This document shows, piece by piece, positions 36,232-45,873 of a DNA stretch of 54,353 nt. Origin of the DNA: Actinomycetota bacterium (GTDB lineage Bacteria; Actinomycetota; Actinomycetes; Actinomycetales; Dermatophilaceae). The notes under the pieces are model-generated. The model ran no database searches and was not told where the DNA came from. It worked only from the letters and a program-made list of their open reading frames with translations. The stretch covers positions 1 to 54,353 of the forward strand of contig JAIUNK010000032.1 of NCBI GenBank assembly GCA_020161845.1, in the 5' to 3' direction. The position numbers and the translations under genes were made by a program. Position 1 is the first letter of the stretch. The number at the start of each line of letters is the position of its first letter.

Positions 36232-36912
36232 ATGTCCGACGCGCATCCGGCCATCACGCCGACCCCGGAGCAACTGCGGGGCATCTCCCATCCGCTGCGG
36301 ATGCGGATCCTTGGCCGGCTGCGCCTCGACGGCCCGCAGACCGCCACCGATCTGGCCGCCGCCCTGGGCGTCAACACCGGCCAGACCAGCTATCACCTGC
36401 GGCAGCTCGCGCAGTACGGGTTCATCGCCGAGTCCACGGGGATGGGCACCGGGCGCGAGCGGTATTGGCACGCGCTGCACCAGTCCACCCGCACCCGGTC
36501 CAGCACGCTGGACCCGGACACCTCGGCGGCGTTCCGCCAGGCCGCCGTCGTGAACCAGCTCCAGTGGGTGCAGGCGGCCGTGCAGGAGCACGCCGAGCTG
36601 CCCGCGCCGTGGCGCGAGGCGGGCACGAACAGCGACTGGTGGATCCGGCTCACCCCCGAGCAGGCCCATGAGCTCGTGGCCCGGATCGGCGCCGTCGTCG
36701 ACGAGGCGCTGGCCGCCGAGCCGCCCGCCGGCCAGGAGCCGGACGGGGCGGAGCTGTTCATGGTCCAGCTGCACGCCTTCCCGCGCCCCGGCGGCCTCGC
36801 GCACCGGGACGAGCCGGGCGACAAGTCGGACGCCGACCCCAGCGACGAGGCGAGGTCCGCGACGGGGACGCATCAATCGAGCACGCATCGATCGGACCGG
36901 GAACCGTCGTGA
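36232..36912 (+). CDS. ArsR-like winged-helix regulator
   Basis: A 226-aa regulator. The HTH is of ArsR type: LRGISHPLRMRILGRLRLDG, then TATDLAAALGVNTGQTSYHL and RQLAQYGFIAES. The extra C-terminal half (helical, with WVQAAVQEHAELPAPWREA) is not the metal-binding type and has no cysteine pair, so it may sense a larger ligand such as a drug. The ATG at 36232 sits right after the three-site operator. The stop overlaps the start of the MFS exporter gene (GTGA), so regulator and exporter are coupled. It probably represses both until an exported compound binds. Confidence 0.9.
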   Translation: MSDAHPAITPTPEQLRGISHPLRMRILGRLRLDGPQTATDLAAALGVNTGQTSYHLRQLAQYGFIAESTGMGTGRERYWHALHQSTRTRSSTLDPDTSAAFRQAAVVNQLQWVQAAVQEHAELPAPWREAGTNSDWWIRLTPEQAHELVARIGAVVDEALAAEPPAGQEPDGAELFMVQLHAFPRPGGLAHRDEPGDKSDADPSDEARSATGTHQSSTHRSDREPS

Positions 36913-38282
36913 AGAGCACCGGTCTCATCGGGGGCTGGGTCGTCGGGCAGGTCGTCGGCCTGGCCGGCACCCGGCTCATCAACCTCGCCGTGCCCTGGTT
37001 CGTGCTGGTCACCACGCGCGACCCCGCGCTGGCCGGGGTGGTCGCCCTCGTCCAGATGACGCCCTTGGTGGCCTGCAAGGCCCTGGCCGGCCCGCTCATC
37101 GACCGGGTCGGACCGGTTCGGGTCGCGGTGACGGCCGACCTGCTCAGCGCGCCCGCCGTCGCCGCTGTACCGCTGTTGCACGCCGCCGGTCACCTGAGCG
37201 TGCCGGCGCTGCTCGTAATCGTGGCCGTGGAGGGGGCGCTGCGCGGGCCGGGCGATGCGGCCAAGTACTCCCTCTGCCCCCGCATCGCGATCACCAGCGG
37301 CCAGCCTCTCGAGCGCATCACCGGGCTGGCGAACACCGTGGACCGGCTCGCCGGTGCGGTCGGAGCGGCGCTCGGCGGCCTGGTCATCGCCCTGGTCGGG
37401 GCGCCGTCGGCGCTGCTCGGCTCGTGCGTCACCTTCGTTGCGGCGGCGGCGATCATGCGGTACGTCGTGAGCCCGCGCCTCACGCCGTACGACGCTGTGG
37501 CGGTTCCTGGCGAGGCGGCGCCGGCTCTTGGTGAGGCGCAACCCAGCGCGACCGCCCCCGACGCCTCCTATCTGGGCAGTCTGCGGCAGGGCTGGGACTT
37601 CTGGCGGCGCGACCCGGTGCTCGTCGCGCTGACCGTGATGGTCGCGCTGACGAATCTGCTGGACCAGGCCTATGTGGTGGTGCTCGTCCCGGAGTGGGCC
37701 ATCCGCGGCGGCCACGGCGCCGACCTCGTCGGGGCCGTCTTCGCGACGATGACCGGGGCCGCCGTCGCCGGCTCGCTGCTGGCGTCCTGGGTGGGTCAGC
37801 GCCTGCCGCGCCTGCCGACCTACGTCATCGCGTTCGTGCTGGCCGGATTGCCCCGGTTCGTGGTGCTGGCGGTCGCCGCGCCGCTGCCGGTGCTGCTCAC
37901 CGTCATCGCCGTGGCCGGATTCGCCAGCGGGTTCATCAACCCCATCCTCGGGGCGATCACCTTCGGCCGGATCCCGCCCCGGCTGGTCGGCCGGGTGTCG
38001 TCCCTGAACACGGCGGTGGCCTGGTCGACGATCCCGTTCGGAGGCTTGGTCGGTGCTGGTCTGGTCATCGGGCTGGGGGTCGGGCCGGCGCTCGCCGTCG
38101 CCGGCGCCGCCTATTGCGTCGTGACCCTGGCTCCCGCCGTCCTGCCGCCGTTCCGCCGGCTTGACCCGCCCCCGACGCCGCAGGAGCGCGCCGACGGAGC
38201 CGTCCCGCCAGCCGCGGCGAGCCCACTCGGGCCGCGAGACAAGACTCACGTCCAGGACATTCGTCCAGGTCAACCGGGCTAA
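36909..38282 (+). CDS. MFS exporter (first of two tandem paralogues)
   Basis: A 457-aa MFS permease with about 12 membrane helices. It begins GGWVVGQVVGLAGTRLINLA and has FVLVTTRDPALAGVVAL, the loop GPLIDRVGPVRVAVTADLL and GRIPPRLVGRVSSLNTAVAW, a macrolide-efflux-like arrangement (MefA/DHA3 type). It probably extrudes a drug or secondary metabolite. The GTG start overlaps the ArsR-like regulator by 4 nt. A closely related gene follows at 38410, with many shared segments (for example LINxAVPWFVLVTTRDPALA). The substrate is unknown. Confidence 0.9.
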   Translation: MKSTGLIGGWVVGQVVGLAGTRLINLAVPWFVLVTTRDPALAGVVALVQMTPLVACKALAGPLIDRVGPVRVAVTADLLSAPAVAAVPLLHAAGHLSVPALLVIVAVEGALRGPGDAAKYSLCPRIAITSGQPLERITGLANTVDRLAGAVGAALGGLVIALVGAPSALLGSCVTFVAAAAIMRYVVSPRLTPYDAVAVPGEAAPALGEAQPSATAPDASYLGSLRQGWDFWRRDPVLVALTVMVALTNLLDQAYVVVLVPEWAIRGGHGADLVGAVFATMTGAAVAGSLLASWVGQRLPRLPTYVIAFVLAGLPRFVVLAVAAPLPVLLTVIAVAGFASGFINPILGAITFGRIPPRLVGRVSSLNTAVAWSTIPFGGLVGAGLVIGLGVGPALAVAGAAYCVVTLAPAVLPPFRRLDPPPTPQERADGAVPPAAASPLGPRDKTHVQDIRPGQPG

Positions 38283-38409
38283 ACGAGTTTTCTGGAGTGG
38301 TTTTCCCGGCAGCTTTCTGACGGTAATGTCCCTTCCGAACGTAGCTGCCCGACGGTGACTCGAACCGGATGCTGCTGCGTGTCGGGGGACGTGCGCCACG
38401 GCGCAGACC

Positions 38410-39846
38410 ATGTCGGGAGGGCTTGTGACGAGCTCGGACGAGGCGTCTATAGCCGTGCGGTGGATCTCCCGACCAACGGATGCCCTGTCCCCGACGCGAC
38501 GTGGCCAGGTCCTCCTGCTGTGGCTGACCGCGCAAGCGGTGGGACTGGCCGGCACCCGCCTGATCAACGTTGCGGTCCCGTGGTTCGTCCTGGTCACCAC
38601 GCGGGATCCGGCGCTCGCCGGCGTTGCCGCGCTGGCCCAGATGGCCCCGCTGGTGGTGGCCAAGGCGTTGGCCGGCCCCCTCATCGACCGCGTGGGGGCG
38701 GTGCGGGTCGCGGTCACTGCCGATCTGAGCAGTTGCCTGGCCGTCGCGGCGGTGCCCCTGCTGCACCTGGCCGGGGTGCTGTCCTGGCCCCTGTTGCTGG
38801 TCATCGCGGCGATCGAGGGCATGCTGCGTGGGCCGGGAGACTCCGCGAAGTACGCGCTGTGTCCCAGCCTTGCCGAGCTGACCGGACGGCCCCTGGAGCG
38901 GGTCACCGGCCTGGCCGGCACGGTCGATCGGGTCGGTAGCGCCGTCGGCGCCGCCTTCGGCGGGCTGGTGATCGCTGCGGTCGGGGCGCCCCGGGCGCTG
39001 CTGTTGTCCTGTGTCACCTTCCTGGTGGCAGCGCTCCTGATCGGGTTCGGGTTGGGCCGCCTGCTGCCCAGCGCGCTCGGTGCCGGGGTCCGGGGTGCCG
39101 GCGTCTCGCCTGCCGGCATCCAGCCGGGCGACGCTTCGCCAAGCGGCGACTCGCCGGCCGGCGCCTCGACGAGCGACTCGACGAGCGCGGCGACGGATGG
39201 GTCGGGGGAGTCGGAGGGCTCCTACGGGCAGCGACTTCGGGACGGGTTCGCCTATTGGCGCCGCGACGCCATCCTGGTCTCCGTCACCGTGCTGGTGGCC
39301 TGCACGAACCTGCTCGACCAGGCCTATCTGGCGGTGCTCGTGCCCGAGTGGGCCCTTCGCGGCGGCCTCGGCGCCGAAGTGGTCGGGCTGGTCTTCGGGG
39401 CCTACACGGCCGCCGCCGTGCTCGGGTCCGCCGTCGCCACCGCGGTGGCGGACCGCTTGCCGACCCTGGCCACCTGTGTGGTCGCCTTCCTGCTGACCGG
39501 GCCGCCGCGCTATCTCGCGCTCGGCCTGCAGGCGCCGCGCGCGGCGCTGATCGCCCTGGTCTGTGTGGCCGGTCTGGCGAGTGGCTTCCTCAATCCGGTG
39601 ATCGGTGCTGTGATCTTCGGCCGCATCCCGAGGCATCTGGTGGGCCGGGTGTCCTCGCTGCAGACCTCGCTGTGCTGGGCACTGATCCCGTTCGGTGGCG
39701 TCGTCGGGGGGCTGTTGGTGAACGACGTCGGTGGCCGGGCCGCCCTGCTGCTGTGCGGCGCGGCGTACGTCGCCCTCGCGCTCGTCCCGCTCGCCATCCC
39801 GGGCTGGCGCGCGCTGGCCGCGTCCCCGCGGCGCCGCGCGGGCTAG
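38410..39846 (+). CDS. MFS exporter (second tandem paralogue)
   Basis: A 478-aa MFS permease, similar along its length to the upstream gene: AVGLAGTRLINVAVPWFVLV, KALAGPLIDRVGAVRVAVTA, ALRGGLGAEVVGLVFGAYTA, GRIPRHLVGRVSSLQTS. A 50-residue hydrophilic insert rich in Gly, Ser, Ala and Asp (about 215-270) lies in the central loop, longer than in its neighbour. ATG 38410 or the GTG at 38425, which sits next to GGGAGGG, may be the start. The 127-bp gap before it could hold its own promoter. It arose by tandem duplication; the two could act as a heterodimer or have different substrates. Confidence 0.9.
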   Translation: MSGGLVTSSDEASIAVRWISRPTDALSPTRRGQVLLLWLTAQAVGLAGTRLINVAVPWFVLVTTRDPALAGVAALAQMAPLVVAKALAGPLIDRVGAVRVAVTADLSSCLAVAAVPLLHLAGVLSWPLLLVIAAIEGMLRGPGDSAKYALCPSLAELTGRPLERVTGLAGTVDRVGSAVGAAFGGLVIAAVGAPRALLLSCVTFLVAALLIGFGLGRLLPSALGAGVRGAGVSPAGIQPGDASPSGDSPAGASTSDSTSAATDGSGESEGSYGQRLRDGFAYWRRDAILVSVTVLVACTNLLDQAYLAVLVPEWALRGGLGAEVVGLVFGAYTAAAVLGSAVATAVADRLPTLATCVVAFLLTGPPRYLALGLQAPRAALIALVCVAGLASGFLNPVIGAVIFGRIPRHLVGRVSSLQTSLCWALIPFGGVVGGLLVNDVGGRAALLLCGAAYVALALVPLAIPGWRALAASPRRRAG

Positions 39847-39908
39847 GGGCGCGGGCTCGCCGCGGGGGCCGTTCGGGCGGCCGTACGCCGGTGATGGATC
39901 GCGACAAG

Positions 39909-39929
39909 GTTGAGCGGAATAGACTCAAG
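39909..39929 (+). promoter_or_regulatory. HAIR operator of clpB (HspR site)
   Basis: GTTGAGC, 7 nt, ACTCAAG: the right arm fits the HspR consensus exactly and the left arm differs at both ends. It lies 74 bp before the clpB ATG. With the site at 3742-3762 it places clpB in the same regulon as the dnaK operon 36 kb away, as in Streptomyces and Mycobacterium. Confidence 0.9.
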
Positions 39930-40002
39930 TTTTGTCGGCGTTGCCCAGAGTGACCGCCGCGACGGACGCGGCCATGACGACCAGACCCACGCAAGGAGAG
40001 GG

Positions 40003-42636
40003 ATGTCGCTTCAGCTCACCACCAAGGCGCAGGAGGCCTTTGCGGGCGCCGCCCGCACCGCCGCGGCGTCGGGCCACCCGCACGTTGAGCCCGCCCACCT
40101 GCTGCTCGCCCTGACCGAGCAGCCGGACACCACCACGGGCCCCCTGCTGGATGCCACCGGCAGCTCCCTGCTGGCGGCTCGCCGGGCCGCCGAGGCCGAG
40201 CTGGCCAAGTTGCCCAAGGTCAGCGGGACCACCGTCACCCAGGCCACCCCCAGCCGGTCCTTCTCGACGGTGCTGGAGCAGGCGCGCCAGGTGATGGAGG
40301 CCATGGGCGACACGTATGTCTCCACCGACCACCTGCTGCTCGCGCTGGCTCGGACCGGCCGGTTCGGACTGGACGCCGAGGCCATCGACCAGCGCATCCC
40401 GGCGCTGCGCGGCGGCGGCAAGGTCGACTCGGAGAACCCCGAAGACACCTTCAACGCCCTGGCGAAGTACGGCACGGACCTCACCCTGCGGGCCCGCGAG
40501 GGCAAGCTCGACCCGGTCATCGGGCGGGACGCCGAGATCCGGCGGGTGATTCAGGTGCTCTCCCGGCGGACCAAGAACAACCCCGTCCTCATCGGCGAGC
40601 CCGGCGTCGGCAAGACCGCCGTCGTCGAGGGGCTGGCCCAGCGGATCGTCGCTGGTGACGTGCCCGAGTCGCTGCGGGACAAGCGCCTGATCTCCCTCGA
40701 CCTGGGCTCGATGGTGGCCGGCGCGAAATACCGCGGGGAGTTCGAGGAGCGGCTCAAGGCCGTCCTCACCGAGATCCGCGAGTCCGACGGCAAGGTCGTC
40801 ACGTTCATCGACGAGATTCACACGATCGTCGGCGCGGGCGCGACCGGCGAAAGCTCGATGGACGCCGGCAACATGATCAAGCCGATGCTGGCGCGCGGCG
40901 AGCTGCGCCTGGTGGGCGCGACGACGCTGGACGAATACCGCAAGCACATCGAGAAGGACGCCGCTCTTGAGCGTCGGTTCCAGCAGGTCTACGTGGGCGA
41001 GCCCTCGGTCGAGGACACCATCGCGATCCTGCGCGGGCTCAAGGAGCGCTACGAGGCGCACCACAAGGTGGCCATCGCCGACTCGGCGCTGGTTGCCGCG
41101 GCGACGCTGTCCGACCGCTACATCCAGGCCCGGCAGCTGCCCGACAAGGCGATTGACCTCATCGACGAGGCCGCGTCGCGCCTGCGCATGGAGATCGACA
41201 GCTCGCCCGTCGAGATCGACACCCTGGCGCGCCAGGTGGACCGGATGAAGATGGAGGAGTTGCACCTGTCGCGGGAGACCGACGAGGCCTCCCGGGATCG
41301 GCTGGCCCGGCTGCGGGCCGACCTGGCTGAGCGCCAGGAGGAGCTCGCCGCGCTCACCAGCCGGTGGGAGATGGAGAAGGCCGGGCTCAACCGGGTCGGC
41401 GATCTCAAGGCGAAGCTCGACGAACTGCGCGGGCAGTCCGAGCGGCTGCAGCGCGAGGGGGACTTCGCGGGGGCCTCGCGGCTGCTCTATGGCGAGATCC
41501 CCGCAGTGGAGCGCGAACTCGCCGAGGCCCAGGCCTCCGAGGCGAGCCACAGGGCCGAGCAGATGGTCAAGGAGGAGGTCGGCGCCGACGACATCGCGGA
41601 CGTCATCTCGTCCTGGACCGGCATCCCGGCTGGACGTCTCCTGGAGGGTGAGACCGAGAAGCTGCTGCACATGGAGGAGTGGCTGGGTCGTCGCCTCATC
41701 GGCCAGGCCGCCGCGGTGCGGGCCGTCTCGGACGCCGTACGGCGCTCGCGGGCCGGCATCGCCGACCCGGATCGGCCGACGGGTTCCTTCCTGTTCCTCG
41801 GCCCGACGGGGGTCGGCAAGACCGAGCTCGCGAAGTCGTTGGCGGACTTCCTGTTCGACGACGAGCGGGCGATGGTCCGCATCGACATGAGCGAGTACGG
41901 GGAGCGCCACGCGGTCGCCCGGCTCATCGGCGCACCGCCTGGTTATGTCGGGTACGACGAGGGCGGCCAGCTCACCGAGGCCGTGCGGCGGCGACCCTAT
42001 TCGGTCGTGCTGCTCGATGAGGTGGAGAAGGCCCACCCGGAGACGTTCGACATCCTGTTGCAGGTGCTCGACGACGGCCGGCTCACCGACGGCCAGGGTC
42101 GCACGGTGGACTTCCGCAACGTCATCCTCGTGATGACGTCGAACCTCGGCTCGCAATACCTGATCGAGCCCACCCTGTCGCAGGAGGAGAAGCGCGACGC
42201 CGTGCGGCGGGCCGTGCGGGCCGCGTTCAAGCCCGAGCTCCTCAACCGCCTCGACGAGACCGTCATCTTCGACCCGCTCTCGACCGTGGAACTGTCCCGC
42301 ATCGTCGACCTGCAGGTCGAGGCGCTGGCCAAGCGTCTGGTCGATCGCCGGATCACGCTCGAGGTCACCGACGCCGCGCGCGAATGGTTGGCGGTGACCG
42401 GCTACGACCCGGCGTACGGCGCTCGGCCGTTGCGTCGACTCGTCCAGGTCGAGATCGGTGACCGGCTCGCGAAGGCGCTGCTCGGTGGCGATATCCGGGA
42501 CGGCGACACGGTCATCGTGGACCGCGACGGCGACGCGGACGCCCTGCGGCTGCTGCCGGTGGCCCGCTCGGGCGAGCGCGCACCGGAAGACATCGTGGAC
42601 GCCGAGATCGTCGAGCCCGAGGCGATCGAAAGCTGA
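40003..42636 (+). CDS. clpB: ATP-dependent disaggregase ClpB
   Basis: An 877-aa Hsp104-type chaperone that dissolves aggregates with DnaK/DnaJ/GrpE. The N domain has the two Clp repeats (residues 1-145). The first AAA domain has Walker A GEPGVGKT (198-205) and the Walker B segment VTFIDEIHT. The middle coiled-coil domain (about 400-525) distinguishes it from ClpA/ClpC. The second AAA domain has [18 protein letters not shown] and [17 protein letters not shown]. The tail is acidic. The start at 40003 has AAGGAGAGGG ahead and is the normal ClpB N-terminus ([13 protein letters not shown]). It is transcribed alone from a HAIR-controlled promoter. Confidence 0.98.
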   Translation: MSLQLTTKAQEAFAGAARTAAASGHPHVEPAHLLLALTEQPDTTTGPLLDATGSSLLAARRAAEAELAKLPKVSGTTVTQATPSRSFSTVLEQARQVMEAMGDTYVSTDHLLLALARTGRFGLDAEAIDQRIPALRGGGKVDSENPEDTFNALAKYGTDLTLRAREGKLDPVIGRDAEIRRVIQVLSRRTKNNPVLIGEPGVGKTAVVEGLAQRIVAGDVPESLRDKRLISLDLGSMVAGAKYRGEFEERLKAVLTEIRESDGKVVTFIDEIHTIVGAGATGESSMDAGNMIKPMLARGELRLVGATTLDEYRKHIEKDAALERRFQQVYVGEPSVEDTIAILRGLKERYEAHHKVAIADSALVAAATLSDRYIQARQLPDKAIDLIDEAASRLRMEIDSSPVEIDTLARQVDRMKMEELHLSRETDEASRDRLARLRADLAERQEELAALTSRWEMEKAGLNRVGDLKAKLDELRGQSERLQREGDFAGASRLLYGEIPAVERELAEAQASEASHRAEQMVKEEVGADDIADVISSWTGIPAGRLLEGETEKLLHMEEWLGRRLIGQAAAVRAVSDAVRRSRAGIADPDRPTGSFLFLGPTGVGKTELAKSLADFLFDDERAMVRIDMSEYGERHAVARLIGAPPGYVGYDEGGQLTEAVRRRPYSVVLLDEVEKAHPETFDILLQVLDDGRLTDGQGRTVDFRNVILVMTSNLGSQYLIEPTLSQEEKRDAVRRAVRAAFKPELLNRLDETVIFDPLSTVELSRIVDLQVEALAKRLVDRRITLEVTDAAREWLAVTGYDPAYGARPLRRLVQVEIGDRLAKALLGGDIRDGDTVIVDRDGDADALRLLPVARSGERAPEDIVDAEIVEPEAIES

Positions 42637-42670
42637 CCGCTGCAGTGAACCGACCATCACCGAGATGACG

Positions 42671-42709
42671 GCCACCGACCGTCCCGCAGTGGGCGGGACG
42701 GTCGGTGGC
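42671..42709. terminator. Bidirectional terminator between clpB and tenA
   Basis: Perfect 17-bp stem (42671-42687 with 42693-42709) with a 5-nt loop AGTGG, between two convergent transcription units. It is the longest uninterrupted GC-rich hairpin stem I found at a gene end in the window. Symmetry lets it serve both clpB and the thiamine operon. Confidence 0.85.
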
Positions 42710-42724
42710 GCTGGGCGTGATCGG

Positions 42725-43384
42725 TCAGATCGGCCAGGTCTCGGCGCGGTAGGCGGCGTCCCAGAACATCCACTCGTAGCGGCTGGCGGTCCGGAACGCC
42801 GCGGCCATCAGCTGCCGGATCTCCGGCGCCGCCGCCTCGGCCAGCCGATCGACCAGCGCGATCGCCGTGCGGGTGGATTCGGCGAAGGCCGGGTCGCCGT
42901 ACTGCCCGATCCAGTCCCCGAAGGGGTGGTCGGCGAGCCCGCCCGGGGCGCCGGTCACCCGGTCCAGCAGCCGCGACCCGACGTCCTCGTAGATCCAGAA
43001 GCACGGCAACAGGCCCGCCGCCAGCGCCTCATAGCAACCACCGGCCGCGAGGGCGAGCAGGTGGTTGGTGTACGCCGTGGTGGTCGCGGAGGCGGTGGCG
43101 ACGCTCAGATCGGCCACCCGGCTGGCGTGCAGCTGCCGTTCGACCAGGATCGCTTCCCGCGCGCTGCCGGCCCAGAAGACCACGTCGTCGGGCGTGCGCG
43201 CCTGGGCGGCGGCCGCGGCCAACGCGCGGGCATAGGCGTCCAGATAGAGCGCGTCCTGGGCCAGATAGCCCACGAACAGCTCGCGCGGCAGGGTCCCGTC
43301 CTCCAGCCCGGTCAGGAACGGGTGCGCGTCGATGGCCGTGCGGATCGGCGCGATCTCGCTCCAGCAGTCCGTCGAAAAGCTCAT
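42725..43384 (-). CDS. tenA: TenA-family thiaminase II / aminopyrimidine aminohydrolase
   Basis: A 219-aa all-helical TenA protein. The nucleophile is C128 in LLPCFWIYEDVG; the pocket residues D44 and Y47 lie in YLAQDALYLDAYARAL; the late WIGQYGDPAFAESTRTA and YEWMFWDAAY segments are family hallmarks. It hydrolyses degraded thiamine pyrimidines (formylaminopyrimidine to HMP) for salvage. The start overlaps the thiD stop by 4 nt. Its place at the end of a riboswitch-controlled thiM-thiE-thiD operon supports salvage of pyrimidine for ThiD. Confidence 0.95.
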   Translation of the reverse strand: MSFSTDCWSEIAPIRTAIDAHPFLTGLEDGTLPRELFVGYLAQDALYLDAYARALAAAAAQARTPDDVVFWAGSAREAILVERQLHASRVADLSVATASATTTAYTNHLLALAAGGCYEALAAGLLPCFWIYEDVGSRLLDRVTGAPGGLADHPFGDWIGQYGDPAFAESTRTAIALVDRLAEAAAPEIRQLMAAAFRTASRYEWMFWDAAYRAETWPI

Positions 43385-44205
43385 ATCCAGCGTCCCCCCG
43401 TGGTGTGTTCATGGAAGTGGTGCACCGGTCCAGGCCCGGCACCGATGTCGAGTGAGTCCGCCCGGCGCAATGCCGCCGTGAGCCAGTCCTTGGCGGCGGC
43501 AACCGTGCGGATCCAATCGCTCTGCCGCGGCCGCAGCGCGGCCAGCGCCGACGACAGGGTGCAGCCGGTGCCGTGCGTGTTGGCCGTCGGCACCCGTGGC
43601 ATGGCGAAGCAGTGTTCGCCCTCCTCGTCGAGCCACAGGTCGACGGCGTCGCTGGTGTCCTGCAGGTGCCCGCCCTTGATCAGCACCCGCCGCGCGCCCA
43701 ACTCCGCGCGCAGCAGCAGCGCCTGCTCGCGCATCCCGGCGACCGTCGTCGCGGCGTCGCGCCCGGTGAGCACGCCGGCCTCGGGCAGGTTGGGGGTGAT
43801 GACGTCGGCGTACGGCAGCAGCGCCCGCACCGCATCCACCGCATCGTCGGCGAGCAACCGGCTGCCGGAGGTCGCGACCATCACCGGGTCGAGCACCCGG
43901 AACCGCCCGGCCAGCGGCCCGCGCAGGTAGTCGCCCACGGCCGCCGCGAGCGCCGCCGAGCTGAGCATCCCGATCTTCACCGCGTCGATGCGCACGTCGG
44001 CGAGCAGCGTGTCGAGCTGGGCTCGGACGAAGTCCACCGGCACCTCGTGGACACCGGTCACGCCCGTCGTCGCCTGCGCGGTGAGCGCGGTGACGACCGA
44101 GGTGCCGTAGGCGCCCAGCGCCGAGAAGGTCTTCAGATCGGCCTGGATCCCGGCCCCGCCGGAGGGGTCGGAGCCGGCGATCGTGAGGGCGACGGGCGGC
44201 TTCAT
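43381..44205 (-). CDS. thiD: HMP/HMP-phosphate kinase ThiD
   Basis: A 274-aa ribokinase-fold kinase that phosphorylates hydroxymethylpyrimidine and its monophosphate. Hallmarks are [48 protein letters not shown] and the C-terminal [15 protein letters not shown] with the anion-hole GTGC. Length and motifs are complete. The start codon overlaps the thiE stop by 4 nt, and its own stop overlaps tenA. It supplies HMP-PP to ThiE. Confidence 0.96.
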   Translation of the reverse strand: MKPPVALTIAGSDPSGGAGIQADLKTFSALGAYGTSVVTALTAQATTGVTGVHEVPVDFVRAQLDTLLADVRIDAVKIGMLSSAALAAAVGDYLRGPLAGRFRVLDPVMVATSGSRLLADDAVDAVRALLPYADVITPNLPEAGVLTGRDAATTVAGMREQALLLRAELGARRVLIKGGHLQDTSDAVDLWLDEEGEHCFAMPRVPTANTHGTGCTLSSALAALRPRQSDWIRTVAAAKDWLTAALRRADSLDIGAGPGPVHHFHEHTTGGRWI

Positions 44206-44933
44206 GGAGACTCCTTGCGTACGTCGAGTGCCGCGGGCCGGCCGAGGCCTCCTGCCGCGGCCCAGGCAGCGACCAGTTCCCGGGTGGCCGCTTCGATGTC
44301 GGGCCGACCGCAGATCGCGCTGACCACCGCGAGGCCGTCGACTCCCGCGGCGCGCAGCGGCGTCGCGTCGCTCGCCTTCACGCCGCCGATCGCGCAGGTG
44401 GGCCAGGGGCTGCCCGCCGCCAGGTCGGCGATGTGGGCCGGCCCGGCCGCCGGAGCATGGTCGGGCTTGGTGGCGGTCGGACGATAGATGCCCAGGCCGA
44501 GGTAGTCGATGACCGTGCGGTCCGGGTCGACGTCGGCGGCGGCGGCCAGCTCGGCCGTGCTGTTGACGGACAGGCCCAGCAGGGCCGTGGCACCGAGCAG
44601 CTCGCGCGCCCGGCGTACCGGCAGGTCCCCCTGCCCCACGTGCGCGCCCTGCGCGCCGATCGCCGCCACGAGGTGGACGCGGTCGTTGACGATCAGCGGT
44701 ACGCCGGAGCCCGCCAGCGCGTCGCGCACCGAGCGGCCCAACGCGACGAATTCGGCGTCGGAACAGTCCGGGTCGCGCAGCTGCACCAGCGTGACGCCCG
44801 CGGCGACGGCGCGACGCACGGTCTCGGGCACCCCCAGCGCCCCGCACTGGCCGGTGTCGGTGACCAGATAGATCGACAGGTCCAGCGGCGGCCGCCTAGG
44901 GCCGCCGGCGGAACCGCCGGTGCCGGCCGGCAC
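44202..44933 (-). CDS. thiE: Thiamine phosphate synthase ThiE
   Basis: A 243-aa TIM-barrel enzyme joining HMP-PP and hydroxyethylthiazole phosphate to thiamine phosphate. Motifs include [78 protein letters not shown] and [20 protein letters not shown]. The GTG start gives a short Gly/Pro-rich leader; the barrel begins near residue 20. It lies 3 bp downstream of thiM and overlaps thiD by 4 nt. Normal length is about 215, so the leader may be partly spurious. Confidence 0.95.
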   Translation of the reverse strand: MPAGTGGSAGGPRRPPLDLSIYLVTDTGQCGALGVPETVRRAVAAGVTLVQLRDPDCSDAEFVALGRSVRDALAGSGVPLIVNDRVHLVAAIGAQGAHVGQGDLPVRRARELLGATALLGLSVNSTAELAAAADVDPDRTVIDYLGLGIYRPTATKPDHAPAAGPAHIADLAAGSPWPTCAIGGVKASDATPLRAAGVDGLAVVSAICGRPDIEAATRELVAAWAAAGGLGRPAALDVRKESP

Positions 44934-44936
44934 GGC

Positions 44937-45770
44937 TCAGGAGAGCCGGACGCGCTCGGCGAGGCGCTCCGGGCTCAACACGTGCAGCTGATCGAGCAGG
45001 GCGACCGCGAACGAACCCGGGCCACCGGCGACCGCCGCCGCGTCCTCGGCGGCCACGCAGAGGGTGGCCGTCGCCGCGGTCGCGGCAACCAGGCAGCCTT
45101 CCGAGACCGCCGAAAATGCCGCCATCAGGGCCCCGAGCGAGCAGCCCACGCCGGTGACCTTGGTGAGCCACTCGTGCCCGTTGGCGATGCGCACCGTGTC
45201 GCGTCCGTCGGTGATGAGGTCCACCTCGCCGCTCACCGCCACCACGCAGTCGTGCTGGAGGGCAAGGAGTTTCGCCGCCTGAGCCGCGGCCTCCGGGTCA
45301 TCCGCCGAGTCCACCCCGCGACCGCCGGCCCCGCCCATGAGGCCCGCGATCTCGCTGGCGTTGCCGCGAATCGCCGACGGCGAACCGGCCGCCAGGAGCT
45401 CGCGGGCCACCTCCGTGCGCCACGGCAGACCGCCCGCGCCGACCGGGTCGATCACCCACGGGGTGCCCTCCGCCGTCGCGCCGGTGACCGCCGCTCGCAT
45501 CGCCGCGACCGTGTCGTCATACGGGGTGCCCAGATTGACCAGCACCGCCGAGCTCACCCGAGCGAAGCCGTCCGCCTCGTGCGGATTGTCGACCATGGCG
45601 GGCGCAGCGCCCACGGCCAGCAGGACGTTGGCGGTCCAGTTGGCGACCACGATGTTGGTCAGGCATTGCACCAGTGGCCCCGATTCCCGCAGCGACCGCA
45701 GTGCGTTCGCGCAGGCCTGCGGGCTGACGGTGCTCGTGCCGGTGTCGGGGGCAGTGTGCTCGTGCTCCAT
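44937..45770 (-). CDS. thiM: Hydroxyethylthiazole kinase ThiM
   Basis: A 277-aa ribokinase-fold kinase that phosphorylates the thiazole alcohol for salvage. Hallmarks: VQCLTNIVVANWTANVLLAV, AMVDNPHEADGF, TPWVIDPVGAGGLPWRT, AIRGNASEIAGLMGG and the GTGC-like VTGVGCSLGALMAAFSAV with C at the anion hole. It is the first gene of the operon, 6 bp after the riboswitch. With tenA, thiD and thiE but no thiC or thiG here, this operon is the salvage arm; de novo genes must lie elsewhere if present. Confidence 0.96.
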   Translation of the reverse strand: MEHEHTAPDTGTSTVSPQACANALRSLRESGPLVQCLTNIVVANWTANVLLAVGAAPAMVDNPHEADGFARVSSAVLVNLGTPYDDTVAAMRAAVTGATAEGTPWVIDPVGAGGLPWRTEVARELLAAGSPSAIRGNASEIAGLMGGAGGRGVDSADDPEAAAQAAKLLALQHDCVVAVSGEVDLITDGRDTVRIANGHEWLTKVTGVGCSLGALMAAFSAVSEGCLVAATAATATLCVAAEDAAAVAGGPGSFAVALLDQLHVLSPERLAERVRLS

Positions 45771-45776
45771 GGGACG

Positions 45777-45860
45777 TCCCTACGCTAGTGCGAACTAGAT
45801 CAGGTTCGACGAGTGTGATCTCAGCCCCGGCCGTTCGTTCGGGGCACCCCGCGTCGTGCC
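45777..45860 (-). promoter_or_regulatory. TPP riboswitch (THI element)
   Basis: On the minus strand the conserved blocks appear in order: GGGGTGCCC, GGCTGAGATCACA, CGAACCTGATCTAGTTCGC and GCGTAGGGA. These are the classic landmarks of the thiamine pyrophosphate riboswitch. The closing AGGGA lies 7 nt before the thiM ATG and is also its best ribosome binding site, so ligand binding should hide it and shut translation off. No separate terminator hairpin lies between element and gene. Confidence 0.96.
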
Positions 45861-45873
45861 CCCACTGTAGCCG

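Noticed and set aside
39925-42675. 916-codon open frame antisense to clpB
   Set aside because: Same reason: it mirrors clpB, and its start lies beyond the terminator stem of the converging units.
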